Shown: piece after piece, positions 13,046 to 25,300 of the stretch
How the letters are laid out: each line of letters starts with the position of its first letter
Position numbering within the stretch: position 1 is the stretch's first letter
Origin: Populus alba
Lineage: Eukaryota; Streptophyta; Magnoliopsida; Malpighiales; Salicaceae
NCBI RefSeq assembly: GCF_005239225.2
Contig: NC_133284.1
Span: 1,765,770-1,829,769 of the forward strand
Direction: 5' to 3'
Length of the DNA stretch: 64,000 nucleotides
Position numbers and translations under genes: made by a program
The notes under the pieces: generated by a model
Databases searched by the model: none
The model's input: only the letters and a program-made list of their open reading frames with translations
What the model was told of the DNA's origin: nothing

Positions 13046-13255
13046 TATAACCATCTAATATGTGGTTCAGTGGTAAGAGTTTGAGACTAAAAAATTTGTT
13101 CCTTCTATGATCTCAGGTTCTAGTCCTGTAAATGCTAATATGATGGCTACTTGATACTTACATGATCATTAATTTCAAGACTCGTGTGATTAGTCGAAAT
13201 ACGCATAAGACGGCCCAAACATCTACATTAATAATAATAATAATAATAATAAAAT
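13046..13255 (+). mobile_element. tRNA-derived SINE with perfect target-site duplication
   Basis: The element has an A-box-like TGGTTCAGTGGTAAGAG at 13063-13079 and a B-box-like GGTTCTAGTCC at 13116-13126, together an internal RNA polymerase III promoter. A body containing GATTAGTCGAAATACGC follows, and it ends in an ATA-repeat tail at 13230-13252. It is flanked by a perfect 12-bp direct repeat, TGTTAAGTATAT, at 13034-13045 and 13256-13267. The body matches my recollection of Salicaceae SINEs. The clean duplication shows insertion by target-primed reverse transcription and suggests a fairly young copy. Confidence 0.88.
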
Positions 13256-13788
13256 TGTTAAGTATATCGATGCCTTTACCAACCTTGGCTTGATTGCCGT
13301 TAATGATTCATTATTCAAGTAAAGGTTAGCCTTTCATTTTTTGAGGGGGAAGAATGGCCTCAAAAAATATTGCAACTTGATCTTGGGTCCGGTTCCTCGT
13401 AAACATAAATAAGAATACCATTGAGGAAATCAACTCCAAATCTAAACTACAATATATTAATTCTCCCAAAAAGTTACAAAATAAACTAGTTTATTCTACG
13501 TAGTTCTTGACCAATTAGGATCTCAATGTCATTGCATCTTCTTTCAGGCCTTGCTTCTTTTTTTCCCCTTCAATCATCACCGATGGTTTTCTCTTATAAT
13601 AAAAAAATTCATTTCATATATGACTATTTCCAATTCAAATATAAAACAATTTCTTTCATGCTAATATAAAGCTCTACAAGCAAGAAAAACTGTTATAATC
13701 CAAAGAAATGACGACCTCATTTTGAGTGGAGTGGGAGCACTACGGTCTCAAAGTATTTATTTTTATTTTTTATTCATACTTGCTACTA

Positions 13789-13810
13789 TATATATATATA
13801 TATATATATG
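13789..13810. repeat. TA microsatellite
   Basis: A run of TA dinucleotides in AT-rich spacer, with no linked gene. Confidence 0.85.
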
Positions 13811-14120
13811 ATGCTAATCTTTTTATACGTGTCAAGCCATATCTTGGCATAGGACCACCCTCCATCATTTTGATGTGAAGAATGTCTCCTTCTTACGTGT
13901 TCTGTTGCAATAGCATTGGACCACGCTCCATCATTTTTGGAGAGCTATGTGGTTATTAATTATTATTGAGCTACAGAATTTTGTCAACGTTCTATTCGAT
14001 CGTCCATTTTTATTGTAAAACATTATCATTTTTGGACTTACTTCATGAATTATTTGGTGTTTTTTTGTAAGATGTTAGGTACATGTAATTAAAGTTTGCA
14101 AGTCAAGATTTGGCTAATTA

Positions 14121-14480
14121 AGTGGGTGTTTGTTTACGCGGTAGCTTCTGCTTTTAAAGCTAACCGCGTAAACCAAGTGTTTGGTAACGCAAGAAAAGCA
14201 GATTTGTCATTTGATGGGCCCCACAATTTTTCCCATCAAACCATGGTTTTGCAAAAGCAGCTGGGAGCTGCTTCTCTCCGGCTGCTTCTCTTTATTTATC
14301 TGGGCACTGTTCATAACAGTGCCCATGCCAAGTGATGCCAGGTGAATTAAATTCACCTGGGCACTGTTCACTCAAAAAGTGAACAGTACCAAGGTGATAA
14401 TTCACCTGCAATGCGAGAAGGTGAAGAGAAGCATTCATCTGGCACTGTTCAAGGTGAATTTTTTTTCACTATTCACATAA
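14121..14480. mobile_element. Hairpin-rich MITE
   Basis: This short non-coding element is packed with inverted repeats. Arms 14132-14146 and 14158-14173 pair with one unpaired base. Three perfect hairpins follow in a row: 14302-14311 with 14315-14324, 14338-14348 with 14350-14360, and 14363-14372 with 14378-14387. The left end, GTGTTTG, resembles the termini of other MITE-like copies in this window. The open frame at 14096-14335 is a by-product of the repeat. No transposase is present, so any movement would depend on an autonomous partner elsewhere. Confidence 0.75.
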
Positions 14481-14554
14481 GCAAAATTTATTAGGCCGCG
14501 TCTGATCCGATAAAAAAAATTAATTTTTTTAAAATTATGTTTTACTAAAAAAAC

Positions 14555-15003
14555 TAATATTTAATATTATTTAATAACACTACATAAATTAAAAGAGTAT
14601 CGCATGATGAGGAGTATTTGTGAAATTTGATCGCAATTCTAATTTTGTTTCTGATGATATTTTACCTGATTTTATTACACGCTCAAAAAACCATGGAACC
14701 TATAGTCCTTATCGGATGAATTTTGTACGTAATGGAATTATAAATAGTTTAATGGAATAATAAATAATATTTTATATAAAGTATTATTTATTTCATGATG
14801 TAATAGGAGTAATTAATTCTACAATATTTAAATTTAAAATCATCAATATTAATATATATTTTTAAAAATTATTTTAAATTTAAAATCACGTGAATAGGTT
14901 TTTTTTTTTTTGAAAAACCATGAAAATGAGTTTAATTTTTTTTTTTTTTTAAAAATTATAATGACGTAGCATTTGTGAAATTTGATCGCAATTCCAATTT
15001 AAT
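14555..15003 (+). repeat. Dispersed repeat shared in inverse orientation with the right end of the window
   Basis: Two stretches (about 14565-14760 and 14950-15003) match the reverse complement of 63700-64000. The most conserved core is TTTGTGAAATTTGATCGCAA, present at both places here and once, inverted, near 63937-63960. The two internal copies suggest a nested or internally duplicated non-coding transposon. I see no open frame of interest. Confidence 0.75.
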
Positions 15004-16572
15004 AGATTTTTATGTCTCGCAAATAGTATACAGTTGGGACTTTTGTTTATATATAATATATGATTTGGGTGGATTTTTTATGACCAAAGTTTCACAACCT
15101 TTTATTGAATAGTTTATAATTAGAGATTCCTTGACGAGTGATCAAATTTTAATTTGTTAATGGTGTTTTAACCTATTAAATAGAAAATTAAATGTGAAGA
15201 TTTCAGATGATTAGATGAAGAATAATCAATTAGCATACATGTCTGCTTTCTTGCTTGTCTCTATCTAAATATATTATCCATCCCTAATCAAAGCACAAAC
15301 CTTGCCCCCACTCCCAAACCACAAAATCTTGATTTCAATGTTCTCCTGCCCACCTTTTCTTTCGAATATAGGCTTGTTTTTTATATTAAAATAATATTTT
15401 TTAATCTGAATATATTAAAAATCTAAATATATTAAAATAATATTTTTTTTATTTTTAAAAAATTATTTTTGACATCAACACATTAAAATAATCTAAAAAA
15501 ATATTAATTTAAAGTAAAGAAAATAAAATAAAATTTATTTTTTTAAAAAAATACTTTTAAAATAAAATAAAAAAACAAAACTTAATAAAAATCCAACTTG
15601 AGTCAAGTCCTTGATTCGAGGAGAATAGATGGATCCATTGTTTATGTAAAAAAAGGAAAGAACTTTCGGCACTTGGCATTTGCTGAAAAAAATTGAAGAA
15701 ACATGCTTAGAAGTAATGTGAACGAGATCCTCCCTGAGATTAGTTAATGTTCAATAAAAACAACAATTGACTCTAGTCGGTGAAGTCATGATGGTAAAAC
15801 TCAAAATTACTTAAAATAATCAATTTATTTAAGGACAAGTAAACTTTTCCATTTTCCTGACTATGACATGAAAGATACAGACTATCACTTGTAAACTTTT
15901 CCCAAAAAAACAATAATTTCAAATAAAAATTTAAGCTTGTAAAGTTTTAATAATAATTTTATATTATTTTTTAATATATTTTTTCAAATAAAAATCTTTT
16001 AAACTTAAAATTTATACAAACTCACATAATCTTATATTTAATTTTATTAATTAGAATGAAAGTGATTAAATTTAAATTTTTATATTAATTTTTAACATTT
16101 CTTTTATAATTTTAATAGACAAGAAAAGGAAATAATAAATCAAATTATTTCTTACAAAAGGAAAAAGAGACAAGTAATAAATGAAATCTGACAAGAAGAA
16201 AAAGGTTATATATTTATATAAAAGCTAATATATTCATTTTCTTTTAATTTTTATTTCAAGAAAAATGATGAAGAGGATTTACTGCATTTTGGGCGGGTCA
16301 TGCGTGTTGGAGGAGAGGGATAGCAGTCTTTAATTCCTTTGGGGTTAGGTACCCCATATCTTTTTTAAAATTAAAATTATCTCCCTTTCAAATTCAAACA
16401 AACTTTATTCTAAAGATAATTAATGTTTATGGTGATCAGATGATTATCTTCTATTACTGAACACATCCTATATATTTATATATAAAAACACTAATATATT
16501 GAATTTTTTGTCAATTTATTATTTTAATAAAAAAAAAAGTTGAAGAAGATCTACAATTTTGTGTATCATATT
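15004..16572. other. AT-rich spacer with MITE-like block
   Basis: No gene seen. About 15375-15595 is another copy of the AT-rich MITE-like family, built on ATTAAAATAATATTTTT and CATCAACACATTAAAATAA. The remainder is low-complexity AT. Confidence 0.5.
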
Positions 16573-16863
16573 TGTTTGAGAATAATATAAATCATATATT
16601 GAGATATCACTTAACAACTTAAGCTAGTAGGTTGAGATGGTTCCTTAACATGCTATCAGAGCCTTGATGACTAAACGGTCACGAATTCGAATCTAACCAT
16701 TCTCATTTAGTTGATAAAAATTAAGCATAAAATAACGTGAGTTTGTGCAAGTTTCAAGTTTAAAGGTTTTTCATTTGAGAGGGTATTTTAGAAAATAATA
16801 CAAATTATATCTTATGATCTTATCTAAAAGTTTAAGTTATTAGATTGAAATAATTATTTCACA
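16573..16863 (+). mobile_element. TRIM (miniature terminal-repeat retrotransposon), degenerate
   Basis: A left terminal repeat of about 78 bp (16573-16650, starting TGTTTGAG and ending TTAACA) is followed at once by TGCTATCAGAGCC. That differs by one base from TGGTATCAGAGC, the usual primer-binding site complementary to initiator tRNA-Met. A 120-bp non-coding interior with a short purine patch (TTGAGAGGG, near 16775-16783) leads to a diverged right terminal repeat at 16784-16863. The layout LTR, primer-binding site, purine tract, LTR, with no coding capacity, defines a TRIM. The repeats differ at many positions and I see no target-site duplication, so the copy is old. Confidence 0.7.
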
Positions 16864-18350
16864 AAAAGTGAAATTGAAATCTATATATTCTTACTAGGGT
16901 TAGGTCCCCCACTTCTATTAGAAATTAGAATCATCTCCTATTACTGGTGTGTGTATTCATCCATGCAAATCAATTAATTAAAGTGAGAGCATCTCATTTT
17001 TACCATCTCTTTTTACCAGAAACAGACATTATTTTAAGGATAATGTTTGGGGTGATGTGATAATCTTCTTGAAACCATCACTTAGTTTTTCATTATGATT
17101 TACAAGAACAAGACAGTAGCTTAAATAATACATCGGATAAGTGTTTTTTATTTAAAAATTATTTTTGACATTAATATATCAAAATAATCTAATAATATAA
17201 CATTTTTTAAATAAAAATAAATTTAAAATGTTATTTAAAACAGAATCCCGAAAAGTTTAAAACACAATTAAAAACGACCTCGAAAATCCTAGGTATCCAC
17301 ACGATTGTGTGGAATAAACACAAAGGAGGGCTGGACCAAGGAAAAGCAAAACTCAAAAGGAAGAAGTGATTTGAATATGGGAAGAAATGGATGGGTTGTA
17401 CCAAGACTAGTACGAGAGGAATCGAATTTAGGGCAAATATTCCCACAAATATTGCTCGGTGGGTTGTCTGAGTGGTAGGGAAGACAAAACATGGTAGCCA
17501 TGGCACAAGCGGGCACTTCATGAGTGCATGATATACTAATTTTTTTAAAATTATTTTTAATTATTTTGATATAATAATATTAAAAATAAAATAAAAATTA
17601 TTTTAATATAATTCAAAACAAAAAATATTTTAAAAAACAATTGTCTTAAACACTTCATGAGTATTTTATATTGTAGTGCATGATACTTTTTAAAAGTGTT
17701 TTTTTTAGGAAATATATCAAATTAATTTTTTTTTATTTTTAATATTAAAATAAAAAAATATTAATTTAATAATTTTTTAAGATAAACCCGTGTTTTAAAA
17801 TGCAAATAAGCACACATGTAAACTCAATACCTAGTTGCTTGGATGACAATCTAGGGTGTCGTGAATTGCTATCTATGCTTCTACTTTCTTCCCCAAGTTG
17901 CGCACCCCAAGACTAATTTGTCGAACTTACAAATTTCGTCTCTTTGAATCCTTGAATCCTCACCTTACATCTGCAGAGTATGGATACAATAGAGCTTTGA
18001 ATGAGAAACTCACCTCTTAACTTCTGAAAAGACAACTCTAGTTAAGTTGGTTGAGCTAATTAGTCAACGCAGCCCAATTACATCATGATAACTCTATGAA
18101 TGGCAAACTTGGACCACCTGCTTCGAAGCTAATCTAATGCTGACAATAAGTCTTACATATTCACGGTCCAGATTATTCATTCTCTACAATTTCTTTCATA
18201 GTTGTCAACGCGATCATCTATTATCCACCCGGTTTAAAGTGCTGTTGGTTCAACCGCCAAGATATGATCAAGTTAATGATCTAAATCAATAATAAATTGA
18301 AGTTGTTTTGGATATATTTAGAATTGACATCAATTTCATCGTAAATTAAT
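16864..18350. other. AT-rich spacer
   Basis: No supported gene. MITE-like AT-rich blocks lie at about 17135-17245 and 17530-17650. The minus-strand open frames at 17231-17521 overlap one of these and have no recognisable domain. Confidence 0.5.
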
Positions 18351-18363
18351 AACTTGCTATATC

Positions 18364-18559
18364 TAGGTGTTAATATAATAGTTAAGGGTTTGCTTTTCCT
18401 GTGGTTTCAGATTCAAACCTTGTAATTTTTAATATAATGATCACTAAAAATTTACAAGGTTGTTAAATTCAGGATTTATGAGGTTAGTCAAGATATGCAC
18501 AAACTGGTCCGGACACTCACATTATTATTATTAATAATAATAATAATAATAATAATAAA
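18364..18559 (+). mobile_element. Diverged tRNA-derived SINE
   Basis: It shares its 3' body with the SINE at 13046-13255: GGTTAGTCAAGATATGC and GGTCCGGACACTCACATTA, then an ATA-repeat tail at about 18530-18559. The B-box-like GATTCAAAC lies near 18410-18418, and the A-box is worn. The flanks carry a 13-bp direct repeat with one mismatch, AACTTGCTATATC at 18351-18363 and AACTTGCTAGATC at 18560-18572, taken as the target-site duplication. Confidence 0.82.
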
Positions 18560-18572
18560 AACTTGCTAGATC

Positions 18573-20017
18573 ATGGAATGATCAATCGAGGAACGAGCCA
18601 CACAAGCAAAGGTCGTGGGAGGTTAATGACTATGTTATCGTCTCCTTCTTATCCCTTATCAATATCTCCATCATGATCCTGAAAGATTATGATCTTAGCT
18701 TTGTACGTCGACCAAAAGATGACCAATGTTGATAGCTAGGTGACAGAGAAATATGAAGGAGGAGAAGCATAAACATCTCTGTCTGTATGTTTCATGCTCT
18801 TGAAGCTGTAACGATGTGTCTGCACTACAAGACAGCCCCATGCTTGATCGAACTATCTCGCCCATTTTCCTGAGATTATAGAATGGAAAGAAAGAATCAA
18901 AATTCCTTTTAATTGCAATGGATATAAAACAATACACTGGGCAACTGGTACTGGTAGATGCTCACGTTGCTAGATTAAGACGGGTGTGGGTGTTGCTTAA
19001 AACCCTTTTTTTTTTTTGGGTGCAAACTAGAAGACCGGACGATCAGAACAAAAAATTAAAATAAATATATACAGAATAATTAATATTTTGAAAATAATTT
19101 AGAAGTAAGATTTATTTATAATTTAGATTTTATAATTCATTAAATGATGCATTAATAAGTTTTTTCTCATGCATTCCCTATATTTTAACATTATTTTTGG
19201 AAAAAAAGTTATTTTTTAACAATTTGAATTTATCTTTAATTATTAATTTAATTGCACGTATATATTAAGCTGTGTGATTTGTTTTAGTTGTGTTTTTTTA
19301 AGAAAATAAATAAATCTAAATCTTGGTTAGCAATTTAAATATATGTAGTGAAATATAACTAAAAAAAATTCTTTTAAACTTCTTGGTCTTTGTATATTCA
19401 TACGTTCTTTTACATATCATTCTTTTATGAAATGTTTCTCCAATCACCAAAAAAAAATATTTTTTTAAAAATATAAAATTTGAAAGAATCTTGAAAACCT
19501 ATAAAAACTATGTAAAAAAAGTCGTTCAATGTAACTTTGGCATGGAAACAAATCTTGAATGGTATGCGTGGTTTTATGTTTCTCCACCAAGAAAAATATG
19601 TGGCCAAGGGAGATTGTTCTTCAATAATGTGGAGCCACTTTTTTGTGTTGTCAATTTATCCTTCATTGCTTGAAAACTCGAGACAAAACAAGGAAGAGAA
19701 TGGTCCCTAAGCCCATAGGAGGTGAACCCATTCCTTCCTCAAGATTTTGGGCATGAGCAACAGCAGCCTTCTGGGTATGATAAAAAAAAATGGTACAGGC
19801 CTTCATCTGGATGAGGCCTGTCATCTTCCACTCCCAGAGAAATGGTGAAGGCCCGATACTCCAACATGTCTAGATGAAAATTACTTCCTCTTTTGATTAC
19901 TTTTTTTTATGTAGACTTTCGAGTAATTGTTATCAGCTTAGCAATTTTCTCCCATTAAATTAGATTAGATAGACACAGGTAATGGTTCTAGAGGTAATTA
20001 TCTTCTTCAATTTATTC
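18573..20017. other. Spacer without a clear gene
   Basis: The sequence is AT-rich up to about 19660. The stretch 19690-20017, just before the FAR1-related relic, is less AT-rich and has a small inverted repeat (CAGGCCT / AGGCCTG, 19796-19820). It may be remnant leader or exon sequence of the relic. No reading frame is supported. Confidence 0.4.
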
Positions 20018-20515
20018 CAGTGTCATCACTGGCAATACAATTTCAGAACCTCGTGATGATATGGAATTTGAATCACATGAAGATGCTTATTCATTTTACA
20101 AAGAATATGCCATGTCTGCGGGGTTTGGCACTGCTGAGTTTTATGGTAAAATTTAATAAATGTATTTTTAAATCATGGACAGAGGAACAATTTGAAAAGA
20201 GATGGTGGAAGTTGCTTGACAAATTTCATCTTCGAGAGGTTGAATGGGTTGAATCGTTATTCGAAGATGGCAAATATTGGGTGCCTGCCTTTATGAGAGA
20301 TGTTTTTTTAGCTGGATTGTCTACAATCTCACGCTCTGAAAGCTTGACCTCTTCATATGACAAATATGTGCATGCAGAAACATCAATGAGAGAGTTTATA
20401 GAACAATACAAAATGATTCTTGAAGATAGGTATGAAAAGGATGCGAAGGCAGGTTTTGAATGCCCCAGTTAAAATCTCTTTCACCTTTTGAGAAGTATGA
20501 TTCTGTGTTCTTATT
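20018..20515 (+). pseudogene. FAR1-related sequence (FRS/FHY3 family) pseudogene
   Basis: Three pieces of a FAR1/FHY3-type protein lie in order on the plus strand. First is the start of the FAR1 DNA-binding domain (PRDDMEFESHEDAYSFYKEY, ending FGTA near 20136). A stop and frame change follow. A MULE-transposase-derived segment comes next, from about 20161 to 20460 (SWTEEQFEKRWWKLL, WVPAFMRDVFLAGLS, YVHAETSMREFIEQY, ILEDRYEKDAKAGFE). After another small deletion and frame change comes LKSLSPFEKYDS. FAR1-type proteins are domesticated Mutator-like transposases acting as transcription factors in light signalling. Here the zinc-finger half, most of the MULE core and the SWIM finger are gone. It cannot make a working protein. 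Confidence 0.85.
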
Positions 20516-21986
20516 CTTAATGGCAGGGCATATCTGACTTGGGGTCGACGCAATCACATAATAATCTCCCTCGTTAGTGTGATTTTGTATCTATTGATTT
20601 CCATAGGATTGTAGCTCTAGAAATTAACCGTTTTGCAGGGAAGAACACTGGTCCAAAGCATGCAAGATGTGCTCTGATCTCTGCTTGTATGTAGAATAAT
20701 TATAAATCATCCTGTTCTGTATCAGAATATTACTTCTGATCAGTTACAGCTGCATTTTAGCCATCTATGAGGAACTAAACTTTACCTTACACAGAAACAA
20801 TGGCTGTCTGGTCACAGAGCAGAACCATGTGGCTTTCTAGGTGCAAAATATATCCCGGGAAAAATATCATTGCTTCACCTTCATCAAACTGCATGGTTTG
20901 CTTAACACAAAGCAGAACTGAAATCATCAATCCAATAGTCAGAGAGCCACAACCCTACACAGAAACAATGGCCGTCTGGTCACAGAGCAGAACACTAAGA
21001 AAGCCCTCTCGTGGATTTTTTTTCTTCTTCTAAAACGATATCATTTCAATAGCTCCCATGGCCTAAGATAGACTAGAGTTGGCATGCTGAACCACGAGTT
21101 CACCCAGAAAACCATCACCTAGGCCTTTAAAGTTTAAACAAGATCTGATAACTATGCTAGAAAGTTGCAAATAAAATATGCCCAAGGTTGTCATTTTAGT
21201 TGGACCGAGAAGCATTCGAGTTGGGCTGAGATATGCATTTCATATAGACATGCCTAGTTCCAGGTTGCTTCTTGATTTCATTTCATCATAGGTTATGTGC
21301 AGGGGATTGCTCAGGGTTTTGATCAAGTTCAATCGCGTATTGTAAACAAGTTTTTTTTTTTAAGATGGTAAGATGGGTGTCGTTTGAATGAATGAAAACC
21401 ACCATGTCTAGTGGATCCCTCAGCATCAAAGCCACATGTAAATGATTGTAATTTGTAGAGATGCCTTGTAATTAGTCTTGGAATAATTTTGGGGACAAGG
21501 TCCTCTTAGAACATGCTGAAAGTTCCCTTGGCTGCTTCCATTACTCACTTAGACCATACTCTTTTATTCTTGCTCGATTTATAATTCAAAAAACCTTCAC
21601 CGTGAAAGCAACCGAACATATAAAATTGATCGTTGCGTGGCCATTTGTAATAAGTTGTGCCTTATTTTACTCCAAATTGGTCTCTTGAAGTAAGACTTCG
21701 AAGAATTAATTCCACGAGTTTCGCAATCTTGAAGCAAAATGTTTTTACATGATTTCTTTTTTCTTAATTTCAACCTGGTTTTCCTACATGCTAGATGGAA
21801 TCAAACCTTGTTTCCTGCATGACTTCAGATGCAAGTATCAAAGACCATTACCAGAAAAGGTGGCGTTGGCTGATCTATTTGTTAATTTCCATGTCTCAAG
21901 CTATATAGTATATTACACGTGCATAATCCCAGGTTTCTTGCTCACTCATGGGACTTTTTTTTCCTGGGTCAACTCCAGATTTCCTG
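20516..21986. other. Spacer downstream of the FAR1-related relic, with a direct repeat
   Basis: A roughly 40-bp direct repeat containing ACAGAAACAATGGC lies at 20786-20826 and 20954-20994 (period 168, one or two mismatches). The less AT-rich sequence up to about 20760 may be residual 3' sequence of the FAR1-related copy. No gene is supported. Confidence 0.5.
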
Positions 21987-22314
21987 TTGTTGACTACCCT
22001 AGATACCACCTATACATTGACAACCACGATCGTAATGGTCGACAAAAGCACTACTGCTTTTATATAATGAATTAAATTAAAAGTTTAAATCATTTATTTT
22101 TGGGCTTAATTATGGACTAGACCTAAGGCCCATGATAATTAGGCTAATCCTTGTTGACTACCCTAGATACCACCTATACATTGACAACCACGATCGTAAT
22201 GGTCGACAAAAGCAATACTGCTTTTATATAATGAATTAAATTAAAAGTTTAAATCATTCATTGTTTGGGCCTAATTATGGACTAGACATAAGGCCCGGGA
22301 TAATTAGGTTAATC
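21987..22314. repeat. Tandem duplication, 164-bp unit
   Basis: The unit starting TTGTTGACTACCCTAGATAC (21987-22150) is repeated directly at 22151-22314 with only a few substitutions. One copy lies inside an open frame (21749-22075) that I do not consider a gene. The high identity points to a recent local event. Confidence 0.9.
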
Positions 22315-25300
22315 CTAGGTAAGTAGATCATTCTAGAGCAATTTCAAAACAATATTGATTTTTTTAATAAAACAAAAAAATAAAAAACAAAATTCTAAAA
22401 CACCATCATTTTAGATAAAAAATTTAACAAACATTCTTGAAGTTGACTGGTTAGGTTTAGTTATAGACTCGACCCTAGGTTAGTTGGGTTAACCATAAGA
22501 TTGGCAGGTCAATCCCAAAACAATGTTGTTTTTCTTTTTAAAAAATAAAAAGATAAATTTTTGAAAAAAATAATAAAAAAAACCCGAAACACCATCATTT
22601 AAGGTAAAAACTAAAAACAATTCTTCAAGTTAATTGGTCAGGTTTTGTTTAGGTTTAACTGAGCAAATTAAATCGTGAATTTATCAATTTAATTACTCAG
22701 GTTTGAGGAGGTCATTCGTTAATTAATTTGAAAAAAAAAAATTTACTTAAGTTGAGCTGTTGAGTTTCGAGTTAACAGATTATTGGGTCAATCTATCTTA
22801 TTAAATTAAGTTTAATAATATATCAAATTTTATAATTTATTTTTCAGTATATTTGTTGGAGAAAGTTTGCTTTTGTGTAGATATAGTCAAACCTATATGT
22901 TATGTAGCTTTCTTTTGTAAATAATTGCTCTTGTTGAAGTGATAAAGACCCCGTGGAGGTCATGGACATGGGGATAAAATACAGCTGTTCTACGAGGCGA
23001 TAAATGTGGTGATGTCGGCACATTTTTGCACTAAAGATTAGACCTCTACAATAATGTACGCAACCAATTACATTATGAGGATTTATCGTAGCACCCCATA
23101 ATAATAATAATAATAATATCGAAGACCATTAGACCGACTAATCAAACATTTTTTATTCGTATGAAATCGATTTGTGTGGTTAATTACTGGAGTTAAATAA
23201 ATACAACAAATTCTGCTACTTAATTACTTAAGTAAGAAATTAATTAGCAGATTTTGTTTGTTGGGCATTGCCCAGGTAATATTACTTACAAGATTTTAAT
23301 TACTCACTCTACTTTTTAAAATAGTTTTTTATTTAAAAATATATTAATTTTTTTTTAGTTTTTAACATTAATATATTAAAATTATTAACAAGTTATAAAC
23401 ACTTAAACAATTATGTAAAAACAGAAACATAAGATTCGAGGAACACCCACCCCTTCTTATTATTTTCAAACGATTCGTGCCATACAAATTTGCGTGGATT
23501 TCCAGGGAGTTGAAAGGTCATTTTGTCTTGTCATACTATTTTCTTGAAAGAAACAGAACAAGAAGATTTTGGTCGGCAAAATCAAAGAAGAGAGAGGAAC
23601 TTGCTGATTTCATATCATAACTTTCATGATTAATTCATGATAATTTCAAAGCTCAAAATCTCTAAATAATAGTGTAAGACTTTTCTTTGCTGGACGCTCC
23701 GGCACATGCATCACATGTCCTCTACCTAATCATTTGTATTACTCTAAAAATCATTGATTTTTTTTTAAAGGTTACACTTATTAATATTTCATATATTATT
23801 ATTATTATTATTGATGGACTGTTCAAAATTTTATATTGTTTTAATTAAGTTTGTTTATTTTGTTTTAGTGATTTATTTCTAAATGAAAACCAATTAATTT
23901 TAATTTTTTATAAAAAAAAAAAACAAGATTGAAAGAAGAGGGACCGAAATAAAAAAGGCATCAAACATAAGTGATATGATATAAGTTTTGTAAAAGATAT
24001 ATTTTGGTCATTGAACACTAAAACGCATGCAAATTATACGATTTTAGCATCTCAATATTTTTCCAATTTAATTTTAGTATAAAAACTTATTTTTTAGTCC
24101 CTGTTTGAGAAAAAAAAAAATCACTAGATTCTAGCGGTAAAGAGATAAAAGTGTTGTTGACATTGATTTGAGCAACCAAAATAGACGATATTTGTGTTAA
24201 ATAATTTTTTTTTGATGAGGAGTTCATATTATGTGTTTTTTTTTTCTTTTTAAAGTTCATGAAAAAAAATCTAAACTTGGATTTATTTTGGTTTTTGGAG
24301 CGGTTTTAAGGTTAGAGATAAATTTATCATAGTTTTTATAGTGTTTTATAGATGTTTTTGGTAAAAAATAAGTTGAAAATCAATTTTTTAAAAAAAAACT
24401 TAAACTTTGATTCTTTACTCACCACAATAGCTGAAAATTTGGACAACTCAGACAACATTTTGCTAACAAAAGAAATTAAAGAGCACAATCACGGGTGCCT
24501 ACCAGGATAGACCCAACACCTGACCTTGTTTTTTTTTTTTTATATAAAAAAATTAATGATTATGTTTTATGGTTTTCTCTTCTTTTTTTTAATTTATATT
24601 TAAATTTCACAACCCTTATCTCATTTATTTTGTTTGAAAAGCCTTTTTTAAATGAAATTATTTTTTAGTTATGTATTTAAATTTGAAGAGTTTTTATAAT
24701 TCATCTATAGTTTTTTTTTAATCTTTTGTATGGATGAATTTTTTTTTTTAAAAAAAATTCAGATAAATTACAAAAATATCTTGAAAAAAATCTACAAATA
24801 TAATTTTTTTTATAAAAAATAAAAATATTTGACCCATAATAAAGCACGGGTCATATAATTAATATAACTAGAAAAATGATACGATGAAAGTGAAATTTTA
24901 ACATATTTAAATGTTTTTTATGAAATGTAGATTTGCCGCACCAACTTTGGATTTTGGGAATATATATTTTAATTTTTTTCTATCATTTTAATTATTAAAT
25001 TACCGTACCATTGATGATTTTTTTCTTTCCAAAGCCAGTATTTTGGAAGTGGGGATTTCAAATATATACTTGTATATTTTTATTATAGGGTGGTCGTGTG
25101 AGGTTTTCCAACAATGTTTATATTGATTACGTTTTTTTTTAATCCAATCAAAATATTTTATATATTATAGCTGAAAATTTCTCATGTAATATAATTTTTA
25201 CAAACCATCCAAAATTTTGAATAATAAAATTAAGAAGAAAAAACATTCCCAGACCTGATAGGTTGCACTGCATTATTTTGTAAATAAATATAAAAATTAA

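Noticed and set aside
13063..13126. tRNA gene
   Set aside because: A-box and B-box motifs are present, but no cloverleaf forms and the body continues as a SINE with tail and target duplication.
17231..17521. 96-codon minus-strand open frame
   Set aside because: Phe/Leu-rich translation of AT-rich repeat sequence, with no domain, no second exon and no codon bias.
21749..22075. 108-codon plus-strand frame with hydrophobic start
   Set aside because: It runs into the 164-bp tandem duplication, lacks any family motif, and has stops in the duplicate copy.
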